This document shows, one piece after another, positions 1 to 6,734 of a DNA stretch of 15,576 bases (positions are counted from its first letter, which is position 1; each line of letters begins with the position of its first letter). Source of the stretch: SIG565 sp045647785 (GTDB lineage Bacteria; Bacillota; Clostridia; Oscillospirales; Acutalibacteraceae); assembly GCA_045647785.1 (NCBI GenBank), contig JAZRMU010000043.1, positions 1 to 15,576 on the forward strand. The letters are read 5' to 3'. The notes beneath the pieces are model-generated. The model searched no databases, was not told the origin of the DNA, and saw only the letters and a program-made list of their open reading frames with translations. The translations under genes and the position numbers were made by a program.

Positions 1-62
1 GTGCCTTTTACTACCCTGCCGTTCTTTATATCAAGGCAAGGGATAATTCTTTTTGTAATCAT
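1..62 (-). CDS. hisF: HisF, imidazole glycerol phosphate synthase cyclase subunit (partial, N-terminus only)
   Basis: Only the first 20 codons lie in the window; the gene continues past the left edge. The translation begins MITKRIIPCLDIKNGRVVKG, the classic HisF N-terminus, with the catalytic Asp of the first beta strand at position 11 (PCLD). HisF is the cyclase half of the HisH-HisF enzyme: it uses ammonia delivered by HisH to convert PRFAR to imidazole glycerol phosphate and AICAR. The ATG overlaps the TGA of hisA by four bases (ATGA), so it is the next gene of the same operon and probably translationally coupled. The call is near certain despite the short length; hisI and hisE, if present, would be expected beyond this edge. 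Confidence 0.95.
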   Translation of the reverse strand, partial: MITKRIIPCLDIKNGRVVKG

Positions 63-772
63 CGCGCCGCCTCCAGAGCCTCTTTCAAATCTATAGCGCC
101 TATATAATACGCTTTACCTATAATAGCACCATAAATATTCATTTCGCGAAGTTTTTTTACATCTTCAAGGCTTGATACTCCGCCAGAAGCGGTTATATTC
201 ATTGAATATTTTTTTGATAAAGTGCGGTAAAGCTCTAGGTTGGTACCGCTCATAGCACCATCCTTGGAAATATCGGTGCAAATAATGTATTTAACGCCTA
301 TTTCCTGCATACTGCTTAAAAAATCTTCAAGTGTTATCTGTGATTTTTCGAGCCAACCTTTAATGGCAATGAAACCGTCCTTAACATCGGCTCCAACAGC
401 GATTTTATCGCCGTATTGTTTAACTGCACTCTTTAAAAACTCGGTATCGTTAACAGCGGCTGTGCCGAGTATTACCCTGCCAACACCTGCAGACAGATAC
501 TTTTCCACAGTTTCGATATTACGAATACCGCCACCTATTTCAACGAAAAGTTTTGTTTCGTTTGCCACCCGTTTTACAATATCTATATTAGGTGTGGTGC
601 CATCCTTAGCGCCCTCTAGGTCTACAATATGTATATGAGTTGCGCCCTGAGCTTCAAAATCACGGGCTATTTCTATAGGATTTTCACTGTAGACGGTCAT
701 TTCACGGTAATCACCTTTATAAAGGCGCACCGCCTTTTGACTGAATAAATCAATTGCGGGAAAAATTATCAT
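59..772 (-). CDS. hisA: HisA, ProFAR isomerase
   Basis: Phosphoribosylformimino-5-aminoimidazole carboxamide ribotide isomerase, a cytoplasmic (beta/alpha)8-barrel enzyme that converts ProFAR to PRFAR, the substrate of HisH-HisF. The 237-residue length is normal. The N-terminus MIIFPAIDLF carries the first catalytic Asp (D8), and GADVKDG carries the second (D129). The two phosphate-binding Gly-rich stretches are visible as EIGGGIR (79-84 region) and TASGGVSS near the C-terminus, and TDISKDGAMSGTN (166-178) is the usual HisA loop. The start has a GGAG about 10 bases upstream, inside the end of hisH; the two genes are separated by 7 bases. The end overlaps the hisF start by four bases. TrpF-like dual function (PriA) is possible in some lineages, but histidine-operon context favours HisA. 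Confidence 0.97.
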   Translation of the reverse strand: MIIFPAIDLFSQKAVRLYKGDYREMTVYSENPIEIARDFEAQGATHIHIVDLEGAKDGTTPNIDIVKRVANETKLFVEIGGGIRNIETVEKYLSAGVGRVILGTAAVNDTEFLKSAVKQYGDKIAVGADVKDGFIAIKGWLEKSQITLEDFLSSMQEIGVKYIICTDISKDGAMSGTNLELYRTLSKKYSMNITASGGVSSLEDVKKLREMNIYGAIIGKAYYIGAIDLKEALEAAR

Positions 773-779
773 TTAAATA

Positions 780-1391
780 TTACTCCATTTCACAAAAAGC
801 GCGTAAAATATTAAGTCCCACTTCTCCGCTTTTTTCAGGGTGGAACTGGCACCCTATTATGTTGCCATTTTGTACTGCGGCGGTCAGTTCTTTACCGTAT
901 TCAGCAGTTGCTATTACGCTATCAGAACACTCATCCGCATAAAAAGAATGCACAAAATAAACACAGTCATTATTTTTTATGTATCTAAACAAATAACTTT
1001 CACGTGTAAAATGCAACGCATTCCAACCTATATGAGGTATTTTAAGATTAGCAGGTATAGAATCCTGCATTGGAACAATACTGCCCTTTAAAAGACCCAA
1101 GCCTTTATGACAGCCGTATTCATAACTTTTTTCAAAAAGCAGCTGCATACCAAGGCAAATTCCCATTATCTTTTTCCCCTTAACCGCCTCAGCTATAATA
1201 ACCTTATCAAGTCCGCTATCCCTCAGTTTTTTAGCTGCGTCTTCAAAGGCACCTACACCCGGAAGAATTATGCGGTCGGAAGATTTTATAACTTCGGCAT
1301 CGGCAGTAACAATAATATCTGCACCTAGCTTTTTAAAAGAAGAAATAAGTGAAAAGAGGTTGCCTACGCCGTAATCAACTATTGCTATCAT
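780..1391 (-). CDS. hisH: HisH, imidazole glycerol phosphate synthase glutaminase subunit
   Basis: Class I glutamine amidotransferase that hydrolyses glutamine and channels ammonia to HisF. At 203 residues it has the normal length. The catalytic triad is visible: the nucleophile C79 in MGICLGMQLLFE and the H184/E186 pair in CQFHPEKSG. The N-terminus MIAIVDYGVGNL and the PGVGAF segment (44-49) are typical of HisH. The ATG overlaps the TGA of hisB by four bases, and hisA follows after 7 bases, so it is embedded in the operon. The product is expected to act only as a complex with HisF, whose gene follows hisA. Confidence 0.97.
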   Translation of the reverse strand: MIAIVDYGVGNLFSLISSFKKLGADIIVTADAEVIKSSDRIILPGVGAFEDAAKKLRDSGLDKVIIAEAVKGKKIMGICLGMQLLFEKSYEYGCHKGLGLLKGSIVPMQDSIPANLKIPHIGWNALHFTRESYLFRYIKNNDCVYFVHSFYADECSDSVIATAEYGKELTAAVQNGNIIGCQFHPEKSGEVGLNILRAFCEME

Positions 1392-1978
1392 GCTATAACA
1401 CCCTTTGTTGACGGTATTTCATTTGCAAACGCTTCATCTATACTTACTGCAGTGCGCAGTGTTCTGGCAATAGATTTAAAACAGCCCTCAATTATGTGGT
1501 GAGAATTTTTACCTGCGAATTTTACCATATGGGTTGTAATGCCCGAATTATACGCGAAGGCGTCCCAGAACTCTTTGTTGAGTTCGGTGTCAAAATCGCC
1601 TACCTTTTCGGTGGGCATTTCCACCTCATAATAACAGCCGCCTCTACCTGAAATATCAACAGCCGTTAAAATTAAAGACTCATCCATAGGTAATGTGGTA
1701 TCTCCGTAACGGGTAATGCCCTTTTTATCGCCCAACGCTTCTTTAAAGGCCTGACCTAAAGCGATACCTATATCTTCGGTTGTGTGGTGATAATCGACTT
1801 CGATATCCCCCACACACTTAACCTCTAAATTGAAACGTCCGTGACGGGCAAAAAGGGTTAACATATGGTCTAAAAACGGACAACTTGTATCACAAATAGA
1901 TTCGCCGCTACCGTCAAGTTCTAATGTTAATTTTATATCAGTTTCGGACGTTTTTCTTATTATTTCCGCTTTTCTCAT
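1388..1978 (-). CDS. hisB: HisB, imidazoleglycerol-phosphate dehydratase (monofunctional)
   Basis: Dehydrates imidazole glycerol phosphate to imidazole acetol phosphate, a Mn-dependent step carried out by a 24-subunit cytoplasmic enzyme. The 196-residue length matches the monofunctional family; there is no N-terminal histidinol-phosphatase domain as in enterobacterial HisB, so that step must be encoded elsewhere (HisK/HisN type). Metal-binding signatures are present: FLDHMLTLFARHG (35-47), VDYHHTTEDIGIALG (61-75) with the HHxxE motif at H64/H65/E68, and the second set NSHHIIEGCFKS (158-169). It abuts hisC with one base between them and overlaps hisH by four. Confidence 0.97.
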   Translation of the reverse strand: MRKAEIIRKTSETDIKLTLELDGSGESICDTSCPFLDHMLTLFARHGRFNLEVKCVGDIEVDYHHTTEDIGIALGQAFKEALGDKKGITRYGDTTLPMDESLILTAVDISGRGGCYYEVEMPTEKVGDFDTELNKEFWDAFAYNSGITTHMVKFAGKNSHHIIEGCFKSIARTLRTAVSIDEAFANEIPSTKGVIA

Positions 1979-1979
1979 T

Positions 1980-3041
1980 CTAATTCTCCTGTAAAATTTC
2001 AGATATTGTTTCTATCAATTTTTGCATTTGCTCGATAGTTCCTATGGTAATGCGGTTAAACTGACAAATTCTTTCTTTTGTAAAGTGTCTTATAAGAATT
2101 CCGCGTTTTTTAAGTTCCAGATAAAGCGTTTCGCCGTCAATTTTATCCGATTTTGCAAAAACAAAATTCGCTTTTGAAGGCAAGACTTCAAAGCCTAAAT
2201 TTTCAAGCGCATTCACGGTCCACTCGCGATTTTCTATAATGGTTTTGCAGTTATTCATATAATAACTGTTATCTTGAAGCGCCGCTACACCAGCCGCTTC
2301 AGTCATTCGGTTTACATTATACGGATTTGTGGAATATCTTATGGTATTAAGGTCAGAAATAAGTTTTTCGTTACCTAATCCAAATCCTAAGCGCGCGCCA
2401 GCCATTGAACGCGATTTTGAAAAGGTTTGTATTACCAAAAGATTGTCATATGTATCAACAAGACTTGCCGCACTCTGAGCACCGAAATCAACATACGCCT
2501 CATCAATAATAACAACATTATCGGGATTAGATTTAACTATGTTTTCAATTTCACCTAGCGAAAGCGCTATACCGGTCGGCGCGTTAGGGTTTGCAATAAC
2601 AACAGTTTTATTAATGCCGATATAATCGTGGGGGTTAATAGTAAAGTCGCTTGCAAGTGGTATTTCGGTAAACGGAATATGATTAAGTTCGGCAAACACA
2701 GGATAAAAACCGTAGGTTATATCGGGAAAAACTAACGGATTTTTCTCATCCGAAAATGCCATAAAGGCAAAGTTTAAAACCTCATCAGAGCCGTTTGTAA
2801 CAATAACCTGACTTGGTTTTACATTGTAAATCTGCGCAATTTTCTCCCTAACCCTTGTAACTTCGGGGTCGGAATAAAGTTGTAATTTACGGCATTCAGT
2901 AAGCACTGCCTCACTCACCGATTCCGAAGGCGGAAAGGGCGACTCGTTAGTATTAAGTTTAATATACTGCATATCCTTAGGCTGTTCACCCGGGGTATAA
3001 GGTGTAAGCCCCGACAGCCTCTTTGTTAAAAATTTACTCAT
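1980..3041 (-). CDS. hisC: HisC, histidinol-phosphate aminotransferase
   Basis: PLP-dependent fold-type I aminotransferase that makes histidinol phosphate from imidazole acetol phosphate and glutamate. It has 353 residues, normal for the family. The Schiff-base lysine is K209 in QTFSKSRSMAGARLGFG; NPNAPTG (151-157) and VIIDEAYVDF (177-186, D180) bind the cofactor, and VTNGSDEVL (81-89) is the phosphate-contacting region. The start codon shares one base with the hisD stop codon (TAATG arrangement), indicating translational coupling. A general aromatic aminotransferase of the same family would look similar, but the position between hisD and hisB settles the assignment. Confidence 0.96.
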   Translation of the reverse strand: MSKFLTKRLSGLTPYTPGEQPKDMQYIKLNTNESPFPPSESVSEAVLTECRKLQLYSDPEVTRVREKIAQIYNVKPSQVIVTNGSDEVLNFAFMAFSDEKNPLVFPDITYGFYPVFAELNHIPFTEIPLASDFTINPHDYIGINKTVVIANPNAPTGIALSLGEIENIVKSNPDNVVIIDEAYVDFGAQSAASLVDTYDNLLVIQTFSKSRSMAGARLGFGLGNEKLISDLNTIRYSTNPYNVNRMTEAAGVAALQDNSYYMNNCKTIIENREWTVNALENLGFEVLPSKANFVFAKSDKIDGETLYLELKKRGILIRHFTKERICQFNRITIGTIEQMQKLIETISEILQEN

Positions 3042-4321
3042 TATTTATCCTTAAATCTGATTGTTGCGCTTTTCGCGTGTGCGTGTAATCCCTCTTTTTC
3101 AGCAAAATAAGCAACCTTATCTGCTACCTTTTCCAAAGCGGCGGCGGTGAAATATGTAAACTGCGATTTCTTTACAAAATCATCCACCGATAATGGGGAT
3201 GAAAATCTTGCAGTTCCGCTTGTAGGAAGCGTGTGGTTAGGTCCTGCAAAATAGTCCCCCAAGGCTTCAGGACAATATCTGCCCATAAATATCGAACCTG
3301 CATGCTTAACCTTATCAAGATAATCAAAGGGGTTATCCACACACAGTTCAAGGTGTTCGGGCGCAATTTCATTCGCAATATCTATTGCCAACATTAAATT
3401 ATTTTCAGCAACAATTATTTTGCCGTTATTATCAATAGACGCCCTTGCAATTTCTGCCCTTGGTAATTGCGGTATTTGTTTTTCAAGTTCTTCGCTTACT
3501 AATTTTGCAAACTCGCGGCTATCGGTAACAAGCACAGCACTTGCCATTTTATCGTGCTCTGCTTGGCTTAGTAAATCTGCCGCCACGAAAATAGGATTGC
3601 TATTAGAATCTGCTACAACTAAAATTTCACTAGGACCGGCTATCATATCAATAGACACTTTGCCGAATACCTGTTTCTTCGCTTCGGCTACAAAAGCGTT
3701 ACCCGGACCTACTATTTTATCAACCTTAGGTACAGTTTCAGTACCGTAAGCCAAAGCCGCTATAGCCTGAGCTCCGCCCACTTTAAATATGCGGTCTACA
3801 CCTGCAATTTTGGCGGCAGCAAGTATCACGGGATTTACCTTACCGTCTTTTGATGGCGGTGTTACCATGACAATTTCTTTACAACCTGCTATTTTAGCGG
3901 GAACGCTATCCATAAGCACGGTTGAGGGATAAGCCGCGGTACCGCCTGGTACATAAAGACCTACCTTTTCAATAGGCATAACTTTCTGCCCGGTTACAAC
4001 GCCTTCATGTTCGTTAATGACAAAACTGTTTTTAACCTGTTTTGCATGGAAAGCACGGATATTTACTGCGGCTTCTTTTATGATTTCGATGAATTTATCA
4101 TCTACTAAAGAAAACGCTTCATCAATTTCTGTTTGCGACACTTCAAGTGTTTTTAAAGAAGCCTTATCAAATTCCAGGTTATACTCAAAAAGTGCTTCAT
4201 CTCCGCGATTAATTACATTTGAAATAATATTACTTACAATACCTTCTACATTAGCAGCAATATTATCCCGAGCAAAAATTTCGCTGTTTTCGAGCTCGCC
4301 GTAGTTATAAATTTTAATCAT
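3041..4321 (-). CDS. hisD: HisD, histidinol dehydrogenase
   Basis: Zn-dependent enzyme that oxidises histidinol to histidine in two NAD-linked steps, the last reactions of the pathway. It has 426 residues, normal length. Zn ligands by family alignment are Q253 and H256 (LLSQAEHD), D356 (ALGDYFAGPNH) and H415 (GLHAHAKS). The general base pair is E322/H323 in PEHLEL. The signature IVGPGNAFVAEAKKQVFG (203-220) and the IDMIAGPSEILVVAD block (224-238) are intact. One-base overlaps with hisG upstream and hisC downstream place it in the middle of the coupled operon. No anomaly seen. Confidence 0.97.
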   Translation of the reverse strand: MIKIYNYGELENSEIFARDNIAANVEGIVSNIISNVINRGDEALFEYNLEFDKASLKTLEVSQTEIDEAFSLVDDKFIEIIKEAAVNIRAFHAKQVKNSFVINEHEGVVTGQKVMPIEKVGLYVPGGTAAYPSTVLMDSVPAKIAGCKEIVMVTPPSKDGKVNPVILAAAKIAGVDRIFKVGGAQAIAALAYGTETVPKVDKIVGPGNAFVAEAKKQVFGKVSIDMIAGPSEILVVADSNSNPIFVAADLLSQAEHDKMASAVLVTDSREFAKLVSEELEKQIPQLPRAEIARASIDNNGKIIVAENNLMLAIDIANEIAPEHLELCVDNPFDYLDKVKHAGSIFMGRYCPEALGDYFAGPNHTLPTSGTARFSSPLSVDDFVKKSQFTYFTAAALEKVADKVAYFAEKEGLHAHAKSATIRFKDK

Positions 4322-4944
4322 TATTTTTTCACCTGTGTTTTTATAGAATTCACTATATTTTCAATATCGCTACTCTTGAATTTAAAACTTGCTTTATTAG
4401 CTATAAGACGCGCACTTATAGGCACTATTGTATTTTTAACTTCAAGATTATTTTCTTTAAGGGTGGTGCCTGTTTCTACAATATCTACTATTACGTCTGA
4501 AAGTTTTAAAATAGGCGCAATTTCAATTGAGCCGTTAAGTTTAATAATATCTATTTCTCGACCGATACCTGCATAGTATTTCGCCGCTATATTAGTAAAC
4601 TTAGTAGCCACCTTTAAGGTTTTTTCTCCGTCATCATCAAAATCTTTAGGCGCAGCTACTGCCATTCGGCATTTGCCTAAATTTAAATCTAAAAGTTCAT
4701 AAACATCGGGAGAATATTCAAGCAAAATATCCTTACCCGCAACGCCTATATCAGCAGCTCCTCGTTCAACATAAATTGCAACATCCGAAGGTTTTACCCA
4801 AAAATAACACACCTGTTTTTCGGTGTTTTCAAAGATAAGTTTTCGATTGTTTTCTTTAATGGAGGGGCACTCATATCCTGCCGCTTCAAACATAGCGTAG
4901 ACCTTTTCTCCTAATCTGCCTTTTGGCAATGCTATATTAAGCAT
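4321..4944 (-). CDS. hisG: HisG, ATP phosphoribosyltransferase catalytic subunit (short form)
   Basis: First committed step of histidine synthesis: condenses ATP and PRPP. At 207 residues it is the short HisG form, which lacks the C-terminal histidine-binding regulatory domain and needs HisZ; the hisZ gene lies directly upstream, which fits. Visible signatures are the N-terminal IALPKGRLGEK (4-14), ADIGVAGKDILLE (64-76) and the PRPP loop VDIVETGTTLKENNL (153-167). The ATG follows the hisZ TAG with no gap, and a GGGAGG lies in the end of hisZ as ribosome-binding site. Feedback inhibition by histidine would run through the HisZ-HisG complex, as established for this family. Confidence 0.97.
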   Translation of the reverse strand: MLNIALPKGRLGEKVYAMFEAAGYECPSIKENNRKLIFENTEKQVCYFWVKPSDVAIYVERGAADIGVAGKDILLEYSPDVYELLDLNLGKCRMAVAAPKDFDDDGEKTLKVATKFTNIAAKYYAGIGREIDIIKLNGSIEIAPILKLSDVIVDIVETGTTLKENNLEVKNTIVPISARLIANKASFKFKSSDIENIVNSIKTQVKK

Positions 4945-6042
4945 CTAGAACCCTCCCTTTAAATTTTTAAGCTCTTTATATCTTATATTTCCTGTATCGG
5001 CATTTTGCACCGAAACGGTTTTGCCACTGCTTATTATCTGATTTACTGTGTTAACCAAAAGTGTGTTATCGGTAACTTCCCCGCAAAGCAGTAGAACATC
5101 AACATCATACGCTGATTTCTCGGTTGGTAAATCTTCCAAAAGGTCAAGATATGTTGCAAAACCTATTGCTCCCGAATCTCTGCCCATTTTAGAAAGCAGA
5201 TTATCATATTGACCGCCCGTAAGTACACTTTGCGAAATACCCGAAATATAGCCTTTAAAGACTATGCCGTTATAGTAATTCATGTCGCTCACAGCCGAAA
5301 AGTCAAACACTATTTTACTACTATATGAAAGATTGTCAAGCAAATAAGAGAGAGTTTTTAAGGTATTTACTGCTTCGCACGATATATATTTGCCTATTTG
5401 GTCTAATTTTTCTAAAACAAGACTTCTCTCTCCATATATAGAAACAAAGCTCAAAAGAGTATTTTTAAGGTCCTGTTCTACCCCGTATTCATCACAAAGA
5501 CAGGATAAATCATGACTGTTTTTATCAGAAATATACTTTATTGCTTCACTTTTAAATGTTGCATTATCGCAAATGTTTTCAAGTAAAGAAGAAAGCAACC
5601 CTAAATGCGAAATTTCAAGTACAAAATCTTCCGATAAAAGTTTCAGAGTTTCTGCCGCCATCAGTATCATTTCGTATATGTCATACAAGCCGATTTCACC
5701 TATACACTCAACGCCAGTTTGCATAATTTCTTTAAACTGGTGTGTGTTTTCAGAAACGCGATAAACATTTTCGTTATAGCAAACTTTTTGCTTATAACCG
5801 TTTATATCTTCGCCGTTTTTTATTATAGAAAGCGTAACGTCGGGTTTAAGCGCCAATAATTTGCCATTAGTGTCGTTAAAGGCAATAATTCTATCACTTA
5901 CCAGAAAGTCCTTATTCTGAATATAAAACTCGTACTCTTCAAATTTACTCATTTTAAACGGCTTGTAACCGTATTTTGCATATAGGGAACGCAAAGTAAA
6001 TATTGCTATTTCTTCATTTTTAAGAATTTTATTATCAAGCAT
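4945..6042 (-). CDS. hisZ: HisZ, ATP phosphoribosyltransferase regulatory subunit
   Basis: A catalytically inactive paralogue of histidyl-tRNA synthetase that forms a hetero-octamer with short HisG and is needed for its activity and histidine feedback. From the start chosen here it has 365 residues. The class II synthetase-like core is recognisable: LKPDVTLSIIK (65-75), QFKEIMQTGVECIGE (102-116, the motif 2 region) and LTGGQYDNLLSKMG further on; the anticodon-binding domain of true HisRS is missing, as usual for HisZ. Two in-frame ATGs occur at 6051 and 6042. AAGG abuts the first directly, whereas it sits about 8 bases before the second, so I choose 6042. Either start overlaps the end of the upstream regulator gene (by 8 or 17 bases). 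Confidence 0.93.
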   Translation of the reverse strand: MLDNKILKNEEIAIFTLRSLYAKYGYKPFKMSKFEEYEFYIQNKDFLVSDRIIAFNDTNGKLLALKPDVTLSIIKNGEDINGYKQKVCYNENVYRVSENTHQFKEIMQTGVECIGEIGLYDIYEMILMAAETLKLLSEDFVLEISHLGLLSSLLENICDNATFKSEAIKYISDKNSHDLSCLCDEYGVEQDLKNTLLSFVSIYGERSLVLEKLDQIGKYISCEAVNTLKTLSYLLDNLSYSSKIVFDFSAVSDMNYYNGIVFKGYISGISQSVLTGGQYDNLLSKMGRDSGAIGFATYLDLLEDLPTEKSAYDVDVLLLCGEVTDNTLLVNTVNQIISSGKTVSVQNADTGNIRYKELKNLKGGF

Positions 6043-6331
6043 CTTTTTCATCCTTACATCTACTAATAACTAAATCATAACCGCCGCTACCGTATTCACA
6101 ACATCTGCTTACACGGCTTATAGTGGCCGCACTAGCGCCTGTCTCTTTATTAATTTTTGTGTAACTTATACCTTTTTTAAGCATTTTTGCTACCGACAGT
6201 CTTTGTGAAATATCTAAAGTTTCTTTAATAGTGCAAACATCCTCTAAAAACGAATAGCATTCCTCTATTGTTTCAAGGGATAACAGAGCCATGCAAAGCT
6301 CGTCTGTACTCTTACTATGCCAACCGTTCAT
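6035..6331 (-). CDS. YerC/TrpR-family transcriptional regulator (HisR-like), first gene of the his operon
   Basis: A 98-residue protein of the TrpR-like YerC/YecD family. The segment EECYSFLEDVCTIKE (23-37), then SQRLSVAKMLKKG (42-54) and KETGASAATISRVSRC (62-77), form the all-helical domain with the helix-turn-helix and closely match the Bacillus YerC pattern. In several Firmicutes a TrpR-type regulator called HisR has been predicted by comparative genomics to repress histidine genes; location as first gene of this operon supports that role here, which is inference. The reading frame stays open upstream to a TTG at 6343, but ATG 6331 has GGGGGA four bases before it and is preferred. A palindrome and promoter lie just upstream. 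The 3' end overlaps hisZ. Confidence 0.9.
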   Translation of the reverse strand: MNGWHSKSTDELCMALLSLETIEECYSFLEDVCTIKETLDISQRLSVAKMLKKGISYTKINKETGASAATISRVSRCCEYGSGGYDLVISRCKDEKDA

Positions 6332-6345
6332 AATGTCCCCCAATC

Positions 6346-6363
6346 ACTTTATCGTGATAAAGT
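6346..6363. promoter_or_regulatory. Palindromic candidate operator for the TrpR-family regulator
   Basis: ACTTTATCGTGATAAAGT has two perfect 8-base arms (ACTTTATC / GATAAAGT) around a central GT. It lies roughly +8 to +25 relative to the predicted start of the his transcript and ends a few bases before the Shine-Dalgarno of the regulator gene. The position and symmetry fit a dimeric repressor site, most simply for the adjacent YerC/HisR-like protein, giving autoregulation. Binding is inference; the inverted repeat itself is seen directly. As RNA it could also make a short hairpin, but there is no U-tract. Confidence 0.65.
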
Positions 6364-6376
6364 ATTAATACAATGA

Positions 6377-6405
6377 ATTATACTATCTAATTTTGTTATT
6401 GTCAA
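6377..6405 (-). promoter_or_regulatory. Sigma-A promoter of the his operon
   Basis: On the minus strand a perfect -35 TTGACA (6405-6400) and a perfect -10 TATAAT (6382-6377) are separated by exactly 17 bases. Transcription would start near 6370, about 40 bases before the regulator ATG. This is the strongest promoter-like sequence in the window and no other convincing one is seen within the operon, in keeping with a single long his transcript. Confidence 0.9.
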
Positions 6406-6420
6406 GCAAAATTTAACATA

Positions 6421-6700
6421 AATGATTAAAAATTTTAATAAAAACAAAAGGCCCAGAATTGTGTAAATGTGCACAAATCTAGATACCGCTCTTTTTAATA
6501 TAAATAGGTATTAAATTTTGGAATATCAATTTTTTGCGACCATATTTTTTTGCACATAAAAAAGATCTCAATCCGATTTTTTGAAATTGTAGGTGTTACA
6601 ATATTTATATATACACGGCATTTAATTCTGTTTAATTTTATCTATTCAATAAACAGTTGTAGGGGCAGACGCCCACGATTAATTAATTGTTATTTGGATA
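6421..6700. other. AT-rich intergenic stretch without a gene
   Basis: This is the interval between the his promoter and the thrS terminator. It is very AT-rich and no supported coding region is seen; an open frame at 6550-6738 on the plus strand runs straight through the thrS terminator and resembles nothing. It contains a 6-base inverted repeat, ATTGTA/TACAAT (6586-6602), and the short GC-rich motif listed separately. Nothing else recognisable. Confidence 0.6.
6658..6688. repeat. Possible remnant of a dispersed intergenic repeat (GTAGGGGC type)
   Basis: TTGTAGGGGCAGACGCCC followed by an ATTAATTAATTG stretch stands out as a GC-rich island in AT-rich DNA and contains a small GGGC/GCCC stem. 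Short intergenic repeats beginning with GTAGGGGC and flanked by AATTG-type sequence are common in Oscillospiraceae genomes as I recall them; this would be a truncated copy. Only one copy is in the window, so the repeat nature cannot be shown here. Confidence 0.3.
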
Positions 6701-6729
6701 AAAAACACCCTCCGTGCGGAGGGTGTTTT
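6700..6729 (-). terminator. Rho-independent terminator of thrS
   Basis: A perfect inverted repeat, AAAACACCCTCCG / CGGAGGGTGTTTT (6702-6729), with a tiny loop lies directly after the thrS stop codon. On the minus strand it is followed by a run of six T (6705-6700). It is a strong GC-rich hairpin. On the plus strand only a short T run follows, so thrS is the likely user. Confidence 0.93.
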
Positions 6730-6734
6730 AAATT

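Noticed and set aside
6332..6343. TTG start for the YerC-like regulator
   Set aside because: ATG 6331 has a GGGGGA at good distance, and the TTG itself lies within the region just before that Shine-Dalgarno.
6586..6602. ATTGTA/TACAAT inverted repeat as an operator
   Set aside because: Six-base arms in very AT-rich DNA are expected by chance, and no promoter is placed to use it.
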